From: Microcoleus sp. bin38.metabat.b11b12b14.051
Lineage (GTDB): Bacteria; Cyanobacteriota; Cyanobacteriia; Cyanobacteriales; Microcoleaceae
Length of the DNA stretch: 64,000 nucleotides
Assembly (NCBI RefSeq): GCF_013299165.1
Contig: NZ_JAAFKD010000011.1
Span: forward strand, 18,154 to 82,153
Direction of reading: 5' to 3'
The notes below the pieces were generated by a model that had not been told where the DNA came from, ran no database searches, and saw only the letters and a program-made list of their open reading frames with translations. The translations under genes were made by a program, and so were the position numbers. Positions 7,989 to 17,302 of this stretch are shown in pieces. The first letter of the stretch is position 1; each line of letters starts with the position of its first letter.

Positions 7989-10196
7989 TTAACGCCGGCG
8001 CGGCGCCGGAAGCCGACGATCGCTATTTTGGGGTTGCGGTTTTTCTTGCAGCTTCATCGTCAAACTCACCCGCTTTAACTTCTCATTCACCTCCAAAACC
8101 CGCACTTTCACAACTTGTCCGACTTTCACAACCTGTTTCGGATCGTCCACGAAGCGATCGGCTAATTGAGAAACATGAACCAAACCATCTTGGTGCACTC
8201 CCACATCAACAAAGGCTCCAAAGTTAGCTACATTCGTGACGATGCCTTCTAATTCCATCCCAACTTGTAAATCGGAGATTTCGTTAATTCCGGCTTGGAA
8301 GGTGGCATATTTAAACTCGGCGCGCGGGTCTCTTCCCGGCTTTTCTAGTTCGGAAATAATGTCTCGGAGTGTCGGTTCTCCGACTTTCTCGGTCACATAT
8401 TTCTTAATATCTACAGTCTTGACTTTTTCCGATATTTGTGTTATTTCAGTCAGCGGCAAAGTTAAATCTTTGGCGATCGCCTGGACGACAGGATAACTTT
8501 CAGGATGGACTGCTGTATTGTCGAGGGGATTTTCGCCGCCGCGAATCCGGAGAAATCCGGCTGCTTGTTCAAAAGCTTTCGGGCCGAGTTTGGGAACTTT
8601 CAGCAGTTGGCGGCGATTTTTAAAGGCGCCGTTTTCGTTGCGGTAATTGACGATATTTTTGGCAACTGTGGCGCTCATTCCCGATACAAATGTCAGCAGT
8701 TCTTTGGAGGCTGTGTTTAAGTCAACTCCGACATAGTTAACGCAACTTTCGACTGTTTCGTCGAGTTTCTTTTTGAGCATTTTTTGGTCAACGTCGTGCT
8801 GATATTGACCGACTCCGATCGACTTCGGATCGATTTTGACAAGTTCGGCTAAGGGATCTTGCAAGCGCCGCCCGATGCTGACTGCGCCCCTGACTGTGAT
8901 GTCGAGATCGGGAAATTCGGCGATCGCCACATCACTCGCTGAATAAATCGATGCGCCGGATTCGTTCACCATGACTTTAATCGGTTTTCTGTCCATTTCT
9001 GCCAAAACTTCCGATACAAACTCGTCGGTTTCGCGGGAAGCTGTACCGTTGCCGATCGCAATTAATTCAATTTTATATTTTTCAATCAAATGCTTGACAA
9101 TTTTACCAGCTTGTTGTCGTTGACCTGCCGCTTGGTGGGGAAAAATGGCTTGATATTCCAAAAACTGCCCGGTTTCATCGAGGGCGGAAACTTTGCAGCC
9201 GCTGCGAAATCCCGGATCGATCGCCAATGTGGGTTTCATTCCCGCCGGCGCCGACAGCAGTAACTCGCGGAGGTTGGTTTCAAAGGTGGCGATGGACTCG
9301 ATATCGGCGACGGCTTTGTTGTGCGATCGCACTTCTGTCATCAACGAAGTCTTCATCAGGCGGTTGAAAGCATCCTTCAAGGTCGATCGATAAAACTCTT
9401 TAACTTCTGGTATCCTAGTTTTAATTTCCTGAGATTCCAAATAAGCCATCACCGCCGATTCATCAAAGGCTAAGTCTAAATCTAAAATTCCTTCCGTTTC
9501 CCCGCGAAACAGCGCTAACATATTGTGCGACTGAACATTTCTCGCCGCAATTTGGTAATTGCGGTACATTTCAAATTTCGTGCTTCCTTCCGGGAAATCC
9601 TCTTTAATTTTCGAGATAAAAACCCCAGTTTTCATCAAAAAATCTCGCAAGTAAGCTCGCAATTCAGCTTTTTCCGAAACTGCCTCAGCCAAAATATCTC
9701 CAGCACCTTTTACAGCTTCTTCGGCTGTCTTCACTCCCTTTTCTTCGGAAATATATTTAGCGGCTTCCGCCTCGATATCGGCTGATTTAGCTGTCGGTAA
9801 GTTCAGGCACTTAATAAAAATTGCCAGCGGTTCCAAACCCTTCTCTCTAGCAATTGTCGCCCGCGTCCGCCGCTTCGGTTTGTAAGGCAGATAGAGGTCT
9901 TCGAGTTCATTTTTTTGCAAGCAGGACTCAATTTTCGCTTGTAATTCTGCCGTGAGTTTGTCCTGGGAGGCGATCGTCTCTAAAATCGACTTTTTGCGGT
10001 CTTCGATTTCGGTCAAATAAGTGAAGCGATCGGAAATATCCCGCAACTGAATTTCATTCAGCAAATCTGTGCGTTCTTTGCGGTAGCGGGCAATAAATGG
10101 AATCGTTGCGCCCTCGGCGAAAAGTTCCAGGGCATTATTGACTTGGGAGAGATTGATTGAGAGTTCTTGAGCTATCAGTTGGGGAATGTTGAGCAT
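7989..10196 (-). CDS. tex: Tex-type S1 RNA-binding transcription accessory protein
   Basis: A 735-residue Tex/YhgF family protein, the usual length for the family. The N-terminal Tex domain carries the characteristic ATIPFIARYRKERT (about 30-43) and LEDLYLPYKPKRRTRA. A YqgF-like RNase-H-fold domain (LAIDPGFRSGCKVSALD) follows at about 320-440, then helix-hairpin-helix segments, and a C-terminal S1 domain (about 640-715) with GIVTNVANFGAFVDVGVHQDGLVHVSQL. Tex binds RNA or DNA and influences transcription or RNA decay. The tail is basic and Pro/Arg-rich. It is a monocistronic minus-strand gene beside the IscB element. Confidence 0.95.
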   Translation of the reverse strand: MLNIPQLIAQELSINLSQVNNALELFAEGATIPFIARYRKERTDLLNEIQLRDISDRFTYLTEIEDRKKSILETIASQDKLTAELQAKIESCLQKNELEDLYLPYKPKRRTRATIAREKGLEPLAIFIKCLNLPTAKSADIEAEAAKYISEEKGVKTAEEAVKGAGDILAEAVSEKAELRAYLRDFLMKTGVFISKIKEDFPEGSTKFEMYRNYQIAARNVQSHNMLALFRGETEGILDLDLAFDESAVMAYLESQEIKTRIPEVKEFYRSTLKDAFNRLMKTSLMTEVRSHNKAVADIESIATFETNLRELLLSAPAGMKPTLAIDPGFRSGCKVSALDETGQFLEYQAIFPHQAAGQRQQAGKIVKHLIEKYKIELIAIGNGTASRETDEFVSEVLAEMDRKPIKVMVNESGASIYSASDVAIAEFPDLDITVRGAVSIGRRLQDPLAELVKIDPKSIGVGQYQHDVDQKMLKKKLDETVESCVNYVGVDLNTASKELLTFVSGMSATVAKNIVNYRNENGAFKNRRQLLKVPKLGPKAFEQAAGFLRIRGGENPLDNTAVHPESYPVVQAIAKDLTLPLTEITQISEKVKTVDIKKYVTEKVGEPTLRDIISELEKPGRDPRAEFKYATFQAGINEISDLQVGMELEGIVTNVANFGAFVDVGVHQDGLVHVSQLADRFVDDPKQVVKVGQVVKVRVLEVNEKLKRVSLTMKLQEKPQPQNSDRRLPAPRRR

Positions 10197-10390
10197 AGTG
10201 CAGAAGTTCGGAGCAATTAGGCTTTAATAAATTATTTATGAGTTTCGCGAATTAAGAGGGAAATGAACCGCAGAGGCGCAGAGGGCACAGAGGAGGAAAT
10301 GAGATAAATAAGAGGTTGAGAAGGTTTTATGGATTGTTTCAGGAGTATTAAAATAATGTTAGCATAAATGCAGTCATTTCTCAATATTAT

Positions 10391-11248
10391 ATGTTTCCTT
10401 TTAAATATCCTGTACCGCAAAGCGATCCGCCGCGATCGCCCAGAGAAACGCTGCCGACGATGTACGATTTACCTAGCGAAGACCCGGAGGAACCTGGTTT
10501 GCCCGACGAATTTCACGATTTGCAGCCACAGTTGTTAACCTTGGCGTTTCGCCCTCGGAATTATCAGGCTTCTGAGATATTTAGCGGCACGGACATGAAC
10601 CTGTATTATGACGTGCAGCATCCTCTATGGCACAAGCGCCCGGATTGGTTTGGGGTGGTGGGAGTTCCTCGACTGTACGATGGATCTGAACTGCGGATGA
10701 GTTATGTTACTTGGCAGGAAGGGGTGAATCCTTTTGTAGTTGTAGAATTGCTGTCGCCGGGAACGGAAAAAGAAGATTTAGGCGCAAATATCAATGACGA
10801 AAATCTAGCAATTCAGTCGAATGTTGCGACTAACGGGCAAGTTTTGCAGGCTGAAACCAATGACAAACCGCCCAGTAAGTGGGAGGTTTACGAGCAGATT
10901 TTGCGGGTTCCTGTTTATGCTGTCTTCAGTCGCTATACTAATAGATTGCGAGTGTTTGCCTTGAACGCCGGACGCTATCAAGAATTAGAATTGTCTGACT
11001 CGCGAGTCTGGATTGCTGACTTAAGTTTGGGCTTGGGTTTGTGGCAAGGGGAGTTTCAGGGAGTCGATCGCCTGTGGTTGCGCTGGTATGATGTAGATGG
11101 CAATTGGATTCTGACTGAAGCCGAACAACAACGGCAGCGGGCTGAATCAGCGGAAGCTAGGGCCGAGTCAGCGGAAGATCAATTGCAGTCTTTAATTCAG
11201 CGACTGCGGGAATCTGACATAGATCCCGATCGATTTTTAAACCGTTAG
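10391..11248 (+). CDS. Uma2-family (DUF820) endonuclease-like protein
   Basis: A 285-residue Uma2/DUF820 protein, a PD-(D/E)XK-fold family greatly expanded in cyanobacteria. The family layout is visible: MYDLPSEDPEEPGLPDEFH near residues 24-42, the acidic PDWFGVVGVPR segment, VVELLSPGTEKEDLG with the expected E, then KWEVYEQILRVPVYAVF. The C-terminus (about 240-275) is a coiled coil of repeated RAESAEARAESAED type. Biological role is unknown; Uma2 genes are often linked to repeats and mobile DNA. The stop lies at the edge of a large repeat array. A later ATG (residue 24) is an alternative start. Confidence 0.85.
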   Translation: MFPFKYPVPQSDPPRSPRETLPTMYDLPSEDPEEPGLPDEFHDLQPQLLTLAFRPRNYQASEIFSGTDMNLYYDVQHPLWHKRPDWFGVVGVPRLYDGSELRMSYVTWQEGVNPFVVVELLSPGTEKEDLGANINDENLAIQSNVATNGQVLQAETNDKPPSKWEVYEQILRVPVYAVFSRYTNRLRVFALNAGRYQELELSDSRVWIADLSLGLGLWQGEFQGVDRLWLRWYDVDGNWILTEAEQQRQRAESAEARAESAEDQLQSLIQRLRESDIDPDRFLNR

Positions 11249-11257
11249 AAAGGACGG

Positions 11258-11886
11258 CGGTTTCAACCGCATCTACACAAACGAAGTCCACCTCCGTTTA
11301 AAAACGGTTAGAAAATACGGCGGTTGAAACCGCGTCTACACAAACGATGTCCGCCTCCGCGGTGTAAAGAAGATAACGTAAGTTTAACCCAATATGCTTG
11401 GGATTAAGGGGTTTCAACCGCCCGGTTTTCTTCAACCTGCGGAGGCAGGTTTTGTTTGTGTAGATGCGGTTTCAACCGCCCGGTTTTCTTCAACCTGCGG
11501 AGGCAGGTTTTGTTTGTGTAGATGCGGTTTCAACCGCCGGGTTTTCTTCAACCGCCCGGTTTTCTTCAACCTGCGGAGGCAGGTTTTGTTTGTGTAGACG
11601 CGGTTTCAACCGCCCGGTTTTCTTCAACCGCCCGGTTTTCTTCAACCGCCCGGTTTTCTTCAACCTGCGGAGGCAGGTTTTGTTTGTGTAGACGCGGTTT
11701 CAACCGCCCGGTTTTCTTCAACCGCCCGGTTTTCTTCAACCGCCCGGTTTTCTTCAACCGCCCGGTTTTCTTCAACCGCCCGGTTTTCTTCAACCGCCCG
11801 GTTTTCTTCAACCGCCCGGTTTTCTTCAACCTGCGAAGGCGGGTTTTGTGTGTATAGAAGCGGTTTCAACCGCCCGGTTTTCTTTT
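11258..11886. repeat. Family B repeat array with an 18-bp tandem block
   Basis: A composite array made from GGCGGTTTCAACCGC hairpin cores, CCTGCGGAGGCAGG hairpins and TTTTGTTTGTGTAGACGC linkers. From about 11700 to 11830 an 18-bp unit (TTCAACCGCCCGGTTTTC) is repeated seven to eight times. All long frames through it are repeat-encoded (KKTGRL or NRPVFF units). The left part runs from the Uma2 stop; the right end overlaps the last 20 codons of the aldolase gene. Related copies are at 49773-49892 and 56693-57140. Confidence 0.9.
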
Positions 11887-12782
11887 CGATCACTCGCACT
11901 ATTTGCCGTAAATCCATCCGCGTAAGGTGACTGATGCAAATAAGCCTTACCCGCAGAACCAAAAAGTTGAAGTTTCCCAGAAATCACAGATTGCATAGCA
12001 GCGATCGCCTTTTCCATAACTTCCAGCAAATCAGGATCTGACAAAGAACTGCTCGTTTTCAAAACCTCCATATAGGCATCGCGAACTTCCGTATTTACAT
12101 TAAACTTAGACACACCTAATTTAATAGATTGATTAATCATCGATTCCGGCAAACCGCTAGCGCCGTGCAATACTAAAGGCACCGAAACCGAAGCGCGGAT
12201 TTTTGCCAAACGCGGGAAATCGAGTTTAGGTTCGCTGAAATATTTACCGTGAACATTGCCAATTGTCACCGCTAGAAAATCCACCTTAGTTGCTGCAATA
12301 AACTCTACAGCTTCCACAGGATCGGTCATCTTCGCAGCTTTTTCTTCAATTGTCAAACCATCTTCCGTGCCGCTAATTCTGCCGATTTCCGCTTCAACTA
12401 CCGCACCGTTAGCGTGGGATAGCTTAGTCATTTCGCGAGTAAATATTAAGTTTTGTTCGTAGGACAAAGGAGAACCGTCCGCCATGATGGACTTAATACC
12501 AGCGGCGAGGGCGAGGTGAATATCTTTTTCTGACGTGCTGTGATCTAAGTGTACTGCGATCGGCACTGAAGACTTGCGCGCGGCTTCCATGCAAAGCGCA
12601 ACTAAAGGCGATTTACCGTATTTGAGAGCACTGGGGTGAAGTTGCAGCATCGCCGGACTTTGCAGCGCTTCGGCGGCATCGATGACGGCTTTTACTCCTT
12701 CGAGGTTGTACACGTTAAAAGCGCCGATCGCATAAGCGTTTCTCCGGGCTGTGTTCAGCAATTCGCTAGTTGAGGCGAGCAT
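11826..12782 (-). CDS. Class II ketose-bisphosphate aldolase
   Basis: A 318-residue class II (zinc) aldolase of the fructose-/tagatose-bisphosphate type. Zinc ligands are visible at H81 (VHLDHS, with catalytic D80), H178 (GNVHGKY) and H206 (LHGASGLP), and the phosphate-binding NVNTE is at 228-232. Substrate (fructose- versus tagatose-1,6-bisphosphate or a related ketose) cannot be set; the shape is closer to the short GatY/KbaY/FbaA-like group than to the main cyanobacterial FBP aldolase. The normal domain ends near GSAGKAY (275-281). Residues about 299-318, ending TKPAFAG, and the stop are read from the family B repeat. It is a single gene on the minus strand. Confidence 0.85.
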   Translation of the reverse strand: MLASTSELLNTARRNAYAIGAFNVYNLEGVKAVIDAAEALQSPAMLQLHPSALKYGKSPLVALCMEAARKSSVPIAVHLDHSTSEKDIHLALAAGIKSIMADGSPLSYEQNLIFTREMTKLSHANGAVVEAEIGRISGTEDGLTIEEKAAKMTDPVEAVEFIAATKVDFLAVTIGNVHGKYFSEPKLDFPRLAKIRASVSVPLVLHGASGLPESMINQSIKLGVSKFNVNTEVRDAYMEVLKTSSSLSDPDLLEVMEKAIAAMQSVISGKLQLFGSAGKAYLHQSPYADGFTANSASDRKENRAVETASIHTKPAFAG

Positions 12783-12804
12783 AAGTACCTGGCTTAAAAA
12801 CTTT

Positions 12805-13040
12805 TCAGTTGTCGGTTGTCAGTTGTCAGTTGTCAGTTGTCCGTCGTTAGTTGTTAGTTGTCATTAGTCATCAGTCATCAGTCATTAGTCATTAGTTAAC
12901 TGTCATTAGTCATTAGTTAACTGTCAACTGTTAACTGTCAACTGTCAACTGTCAACTATCAACTGTCAACTATCAACTGTCAACTGTCAACTGTCAACTG
13001 TCAACTGTCAACTGTCAACTGTCAACTGTCAACTGTCAAC
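12805..13040. repeat. Heptamer tandem repeats (STRR-like)
   Basis: More than 25 copies of the 7-bp unit CAACTGT, first in the orientation CAGTTGT, then ATTAGTC variants, then uninterrupted GTCAACT copies up to the cysH stop. This resembles the short tandemly repeated repetitive sequences known in filamentous cyanobacteria. The same unit recurs at 23100, 29922, 32833, 42150, 48560 (CCACTGT variant) and 60237. Confidence 0.93.
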
Positions 13041-13774
13041 TATTTTTGTGCATTACCAGCGTGCAAACCACACTCTTTCATCGTCGATTCTTCCCACCAC
13101 CAACGACCTTCACGCTCGTGTTGGTTGGGCAATACTGGTTTCGTACAAGGTTCGCAACCAATGCTGACAAAACCGCGTTCGTGCAACTTATTGTAAGGCA
13201 CTTCTAAGGCGCGAATGTACTCCCAAACTTCGGCAGAAGACCAGTTGGCTAAAGGGTTGAATTTAATTAATTCATGGTCTGGAGTTGAGAAAGCACCGTC
13301 AGCTTCAATTACCGGAATACCGTTGCGGGTACTGGGACTTTGGTCTTTGCGCTGACCGGTAATCCAAGCATCGAGCGTATTCAATTTGCGGCGCAGTGGC
13401 TTGACTTTCCGCACGCCGCAGCATTCTTTGTGACCGTCTTCGTAAAAACTAAACAATCCCTTTTCTTCTACTAGGGCTTGTACTTCTGCTGCATCGGGAA
13501 ACATTACCTCTAATTTAATCCCGTAATGTTTTCTGACTGCATCTAAAAACTGATAGGTTTCTGAGTGCAACCGTCCGGTGTCTAGGGTGAAAACGCGGAA
13601 GTTCTTAGTAATTTTTGATGCCATGTCGATCAGAACTACATCTTCGGCACCGCTGAAAGAAATTGAGATATTGTCAAAATTGTCTAGGGCAAATTTGAGA
13701 ATTTCTCGCGGTGTTTTTTGACTGTATTCTGCTTCGAGGGCGGCAATGTTGAGATTTTTCTGGATGGCAACCAT
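13040..13774 (-). CDS. cysH: Phosphoadenylyl-sulfate (PAPS/APS) reductase
   Basis: A 244-residue assimilatory sulfonucleotide reductase that reduces activated sulfate to sulfite. The PP-loop-type SGAEDVVL is at 41-48, the TLDTGRLH substrate segment at 63-70, and the catalytic C-terminal ECGLH motif has C235. It also has the paired cysteines C118-C119 and C207-xx-C210 that bind a [4Fe-4S] cluster, a feature of APS-type reductases; cyanobacterial proteins with this motif may use APS or PAPS. No other sulfate-assimilation gene is adjacent. The TAG stop directly abuts the heptamer repeat block. Confidence 0.92.
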   Translation of the reverse strand: MVAIQKNLNIAALEAEYSQKTPREILKFALDNFDNISISFSGAEDVVLIDMASKITKNFRVFTLDTGRLHSETYQFLDAVRKHYGIKLEVMFPDAAEVQALVEEKGLFSFYEDGHKECCGVRKVKPLRRKLNTLDAWITGQRKDQSPSTRNGIPVIEADGAFSTPDHELIKFNPLANWSSAEVWEYIRALEVPYNKLHERGFVSIGCEPCTKPVLPNQHEREGRWWWEESTMKECGLHAGNAQK

Positions 13775-14064
13775 GTTTTCGCGCGATCGGTGTTCTTTTT
13801 TCTAACCCTCGATTATAGCCGATCGCAGTATCTTTCTTACCGATGAATCAGAGTTGGTTCCAAGACGCATCCACAGCTTGAACACAGCAGCCGTGGAGAG
13901 GAAAAAACTTGAGACTTGACAGCGCTCTTGTCCCCAGCATCCCTCGCTAAAATTTTTAGCCGTGCAAGTCTCAGACGATCGAATGAATGCGGGGAGAAAA
14001 ATCAGGGTAAAACCACGCTCAAACATTTGATGTCATCTCATCTGTTCTGTGCGCTTAAGTTTAG

Positions 14065-14967
14065 TTATTCTGAATCAGACTCAGGTTTTTTCAAATATAT
14101 GCGTTCCATATCCCGCGTGTTTAAGTATAACGCAACTTTATTTAATTGCAGTTTAGCCGCAATATCTTTAAGGATGCCTTTAATGAGCTGACTTTTGCTG
14201 ACAACGCCCACATTATAAAACAGCCGATCGAGAGTTAGCGATCGCCCCACATAATCTGTTTTCATGACTATAAATCCTGCCTTAGTTGCAATCTTTTCTA
14301 GCGTGTTGGTCGTAAAAAAGTAAATATGTCCGTCGCAACTGAGACTTCTTTCTCTTTTACCCAATAATTTGAATACCAATGTATCGTATCGCGGGGTTTC
14401 CATCACGAATGTCCCACCGGGTTTCAATATCCGGTAAACTTCTCTCAACGTACTGTAAGGATCGGATACGTGTTCGATCACGTGCATCATCAATACAGCA
14501 TCTGCCGATCGATCGGCGATTCCAGCTTTTTCTAGTATGGTAGGGATGATTTTAATGCCAAACTCAGATTCTGCATATCTGCACATACCCACATTGGGTT
14601 CGAGCCCAACTACATTCCAGCCATCTTGCTTAAAGTAGTTCAACAAATACCCCAAGCCGCTGCCCACTTCAACTAACGTACCTCTTTCGGGATAATGTTC
14701 CCGCAGAAAATTCCTGGTTATTTCATAATCTTTTACTTGCAGTGCTTCTTTTTCAAGCCTCTGCGAATCTTGGTTGACTATTGCAGATAATACAAAGTCT
14801 GGATCGTAGTTTTCTATTAGCACATTGTCTACTTCTTTGACTCTGGGGTTAGCATACATCAAGCCACAGAATTTACAATTGACAATTTGATTGGCTTGGG
14901 CTACTCCCGGCTCAAATTTAACAGTATATTCATTACTACCGCACAAATTGCACGCAACGTATGTCAT
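14065..14967 (-). CDS. SAM-dependent methyltransferase with N-terminal zinc-binding motif
   Basis: A 300-residue class I methyltransferase. The N-terminus has CNLCGSNEY (C6/C9) and CKFCGLMYANPR (C32/C35), a zinc-ribbon pair typical of methyltransferases acting on sugars or cell-surface substrates. The SAM-binding core follows: LVEVGSGLGYLLNYF (about 98-112), VVGLEPN, and DAVLMMHVIEHVSDP (about 160-174), then LKPGGTFVMETP. The substrate is unknown. It is monocistronic on the minus strand. About 290 bp separate it from cysH; a 74-residue frame there (13802-14026) has no protein-like features. Confidence 0.8.
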   Translation of the reverse strand: MTYVACNLCGSNEYTVKFEPGVAQANQIVNCKFCGLMYANPRVKEVDNVLIENYDPDFVLSAIVNQDSQRLEKEALQVKDYEITRNFLREHYPERGTLVEVGSGLGYLLNYFKQDGWNVVGLEPNVGMCRYAESEFGIKIIPTILEKAGIADRSADAVLMMHVIEHVSDPYSTLREVYRILKPGGTFVMETPRYDTLVFKLLGKRERSLSCDGHIYFFTTNTLEKIATKAGFIVMKTDYVGRSLTLDRLFYNVGVVSKSQLIKGILKDIAAKLQLNKVALYLNTRDMERIYLKKPESDSE

Positions 14968-15270
14968 AGCTTTGAAACTCCTACTTGATTTAGCCGAATT
15001 GGGTATTTGTTAGCAGACTAACCTACGCGCACCTAGGTTGTGCCGCAACTTAATATTATTTAACTTTTACCAGTTCATTTGCCTGGTGGAGCTTCGAGCA
15101 AATCTGTGAGTATGCGGTTTGATTAAAGTCTTTTTTGGTCAAAAATATCATGGCATTGCTAGTTTGGCAGCAGTCAAATGGCTGTTTTCATCTTTGCCTC
15201 GCCCGCCTCAGGCATATTTTTTGACGCCAATCTACTTAATTCAGCCTTTTTTTATGTTTAATAAATGCAG
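14968..15270. other. Intergenic region, no gene seen
   Basis: About 300 bp between the methyltransferase start and a single family A hairpin. It presumably contains the methyltransferase promoter. The frames present are short with no recognisable motif. Confidence 0.4.
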
Positions 15271-15333
15271 GTTCGTAGTGAGGACTTTAGTCCGCATCAA
15301 TAATTTTTGCGGACTAAAGTCCTCACTACAAAC
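15271..15333. repeat. Single family A hairpin
   Basis: GTTCGTAGTGAGGACTTTAG pairs with its complement ending CTCACTACAAAC, giving arms of more than 20 bp around ATCAATAATTTTT. It lies 7 bp beyond the 3' end of the minus-strand gene 15340-16785 and would form a strong hairpin in its transcript. Confidence 0.85.
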
Positions 15334-15339
15334 TGATTG

Positions 15340-16785
15340 CTACAAATTTTCCATTTCTTTCTGCCATTTTTTCAACAAAACTTCCCGCTCTTTTTGTTCC
15401 TGAGGTTCCGGCATTCTCAAGCCATTTCTAGCATCATATTTGCCGTAATACTGCGACATTCCCTGAAAAGATGTAGTCCCCTCATTGGGCACGATTTTTT
15501 TCTGTTTCAGCCACTTTTCGCAAGAACTTTGCCACATAAAAACGCGATCGTGCACTTCACCACCCAATTTTCTGATGCGCTTCACAGACAGTTCTTTTTT
15601 GACAAACAACAGCCGATCGCTCTCTTTACTGCGCTTAATCAAGCGAATTTCGGCGCGGCTACCCCGAAAAAGCTCGATCGCACAATAGCCCTCCAACTGA
15701 AAAATGCAAACCTCAGTTACTTCGCTGCCGTCTTCGGGTAAGATATCCACATCAAACTGTAACTGGTAGCCGATCGCACTCACAGACGACTGCGGCAACA
15801 GCAAGCGCACTCGTTGAAGGCGATCGCTATAATTTGCCCAAAAATCCCGGCGTTCCTCCAACTGCTTAATTTCCGCATCAGACAGCCGCAGCATCCGCGC
15901 CACCAAATCAACCGTTTTCTGGAAATAACTGTAACTGAGCGCCCCAATCCATCGATTCAGGGACTCTTTCGCAGCATCCGAAAGTAATCGCAATTTCGGA
16001 TAATATTCGTCTCGCACCCACTCAACCAATTTCGGCCGTTGATTTTTCAGAATATCACTGGAAATTTTCACTAACAACTCTTCAACTGCTGCAAGTTGCG
16101 GTGCAGGCGACATTTCCTTCAAGCACCTCAGCAGCCATTCTACGCCCGACAAATCGGAAACTTGATTTTTGGCAAAAATTCCCGCCAGGTGTGGTGGAGC
16201 GCGATCGACTACAGGAATGCTGGCAGGTAACTGAGCTTTTGCTAACAGTTCTCCAGGAGTTTTTAGGTATTGCCAACTCAATTTTGCTAGCTCATAATCA
16301 GAGTTGTCGCGAGTCAGGATTTTAATGATTTGTACTGGTAGAGCATCAGTACCCGCCGCCGTGCTGGCAAAGTCGGCAAAGCACTCTACCAAAGAGCGAT
16401 CGAGTACGGAAACATTACTGTTTTCTGCATTTTCTAACTGGTGGCTGTGATAGAGAGCCAAACGCCACAGCAACTGCTGTTTCAGGCGGACATTGTTTTG
16501 AGCTACCAGCCAAATAGCTTGGGATATTTCTCTGGCGCGATCGGGGTTTTTGATGTCCCATTTAGCTTTAGCCCAGAGGCAATAAGTCCATTCTAGAGCA
16601 GTAATGCTGTCAGCTCGATCGCCCTCAATATCTGCTATAATTTCTGCCAGCCCTCGCAGCAAGGTTTTCACTTTGGGAACTTTTGGCTGGGTTTTTTGTG
16701 CAAAGTTTCCGGCATTTTTGATTTTTTCTGGCAGCCGCTGGGTGGGGTTTGGCGGCAGTTGAATCTCGCGAAACTGAATGCTCAT
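15340..16785 (-). CDS. Uncharacterised 481-residue helical protein
   Basis: I do not recognise this protein with confidence. It is about 481 residues, soluble and predominantly helical, with many Leu/Trp/Arg positions. The C-terminal third contains RRDFWANYSDRLQRVRLLLP, VCIFQLEGYCAIELFRGS, EKWLKQKKIVPNEGTTSF and a basic tail. The RRxFWxxYSDR plus late EKW segment faintly recalls the EH-signature family linked to Zorya defence (ZorC), but this is a weak impression. The frame extends 21 codons upstream into a repeat-like segment (LSTLRLRSAQAVN); the ATG at 16785, opening MSIQFREIQLPPN, is the better start. It has no obvious partners and the family A hairpin follows its end. Confidence 0.65.
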   Translation of the reverse strand: MSIQFREIQLPPNPTQRLPEKIKNAGNFAQKTQPKVPKVKTLLRGLAEIIADIEGDRADSITALEWTYCLWAKAKWDIKNPDRAREISQAIWLVAQNNVRLKQQLLWRLALYHSHQLENAENSNVSVLDRSLVECFADFASTAAGTDALPVQIIKILTRDNSDYELAKLSWQYLKTPGELLAKAQLPASIPVVDRAPPHLAGIFAKNQVSDLSGVEWLLRCLKEMSPAPQLAAVEELLVKISSDILKNQRPKLVEWVRDEYYPKLRLLSDAAKESLNRWIGALSYSYFQKTVDLVARMLRLSDAEIKQLEERRDFWANYSDRLQRVRLLLPQSSVSAIGYQLQFDVDILPEDGSEVTEVCIFQLEGYCAIELFRGSRAEIRLIKRSKESDRLLFVKKELSVKRIRKLGGEVHDRVFMWQSSCEKWLKQKKIVPNEGTTSFQGMSQYYGKYDARNGLRMPEPQEQKEREVLLKKWQKEMENL

Positions 16786-17302
16786 ATAGCAGTTGACAGC
16801 TTGCGCTGAGCGAAGTCGAAGAGTTGACAGTTGCATAAGGGGAATCAAACCATTGATGCAGTACGGGTATCGGCTCTATTCATCAAGTTATTTATGTCCT
16901 CACCGATGTGGCGGTTTCTATAATTGAAAAACCCGGTTTTTTGCGATCGCCCGCGAGTTAGTCGGATGATTGTAGTATTTTACACAATTTTCGATATTTA
17001 GGGAAGGTGGAACTGCCAAAAATCGCTCCGCTGGGGGTGAGTGATTCTCTCTTTCGGCAGAAGTCAACTCACTTTGTCATTGCCCTAGCAGTCATGTCAA
17101 CTCAAAAGCCAAGCAAAAAAGTGCGATCGCCTGACATTCCAATCTCCCTCTCAGGTAGCATAGACTTAATTTGTAAACTGTTATTAAATCTAATTGTACG
17201 CGACAAGAACTTAGAAGTTAACAAAAATTGGTAACACTACCTCAACCACCCTATATCGCGTAGCAAGCACATTTTACTGCATATAAAATTAGAAGGTTTG
17301 TG
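16786..17302. other. Divergent intergenic region, no gene seen
   Basis: Over 500 bp between divergent genes. It begins with a heptamer-related AGTTGACAG pair around GCTGAGCGAAGTCGAAG and includes an AAAAACCCGGTTTTTTGCG copy of repeat family C near 16926. A 75-residue frame at 17007-17234 shows no protein-like motif. Promoters for both flanking genes should be here, but no convincing boxes were identified. Confidence 0.4.

Noticed and set aside
11394-11962. Several overlapping frames of 67-111 codons on both strands with NRPVFF or KKTGRL repeats
   Set aside because: They are produced by an 18-bp tandem DNA repeat with no stop in several frames; there is no start context and both strands are open.
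12805-13040. Heptamer array as a possible iteron origin
   Set aside because: The same heptamer lies in at least six other places in the window and there are no replication genes, so it is a dispersed repeat.
13802-14026. A 74-codon frame upstream of cysH
   Set aside because: No conserved motif, odd composition, and it occupies the presumed cysH promoter region.
17007-17234. A 75-codon plus-strand frame upstream of the glycosyltransferase
   Set aside because: No ribosome-binding site or recognisable motif; contains a HIP1 site and repeat fragments.
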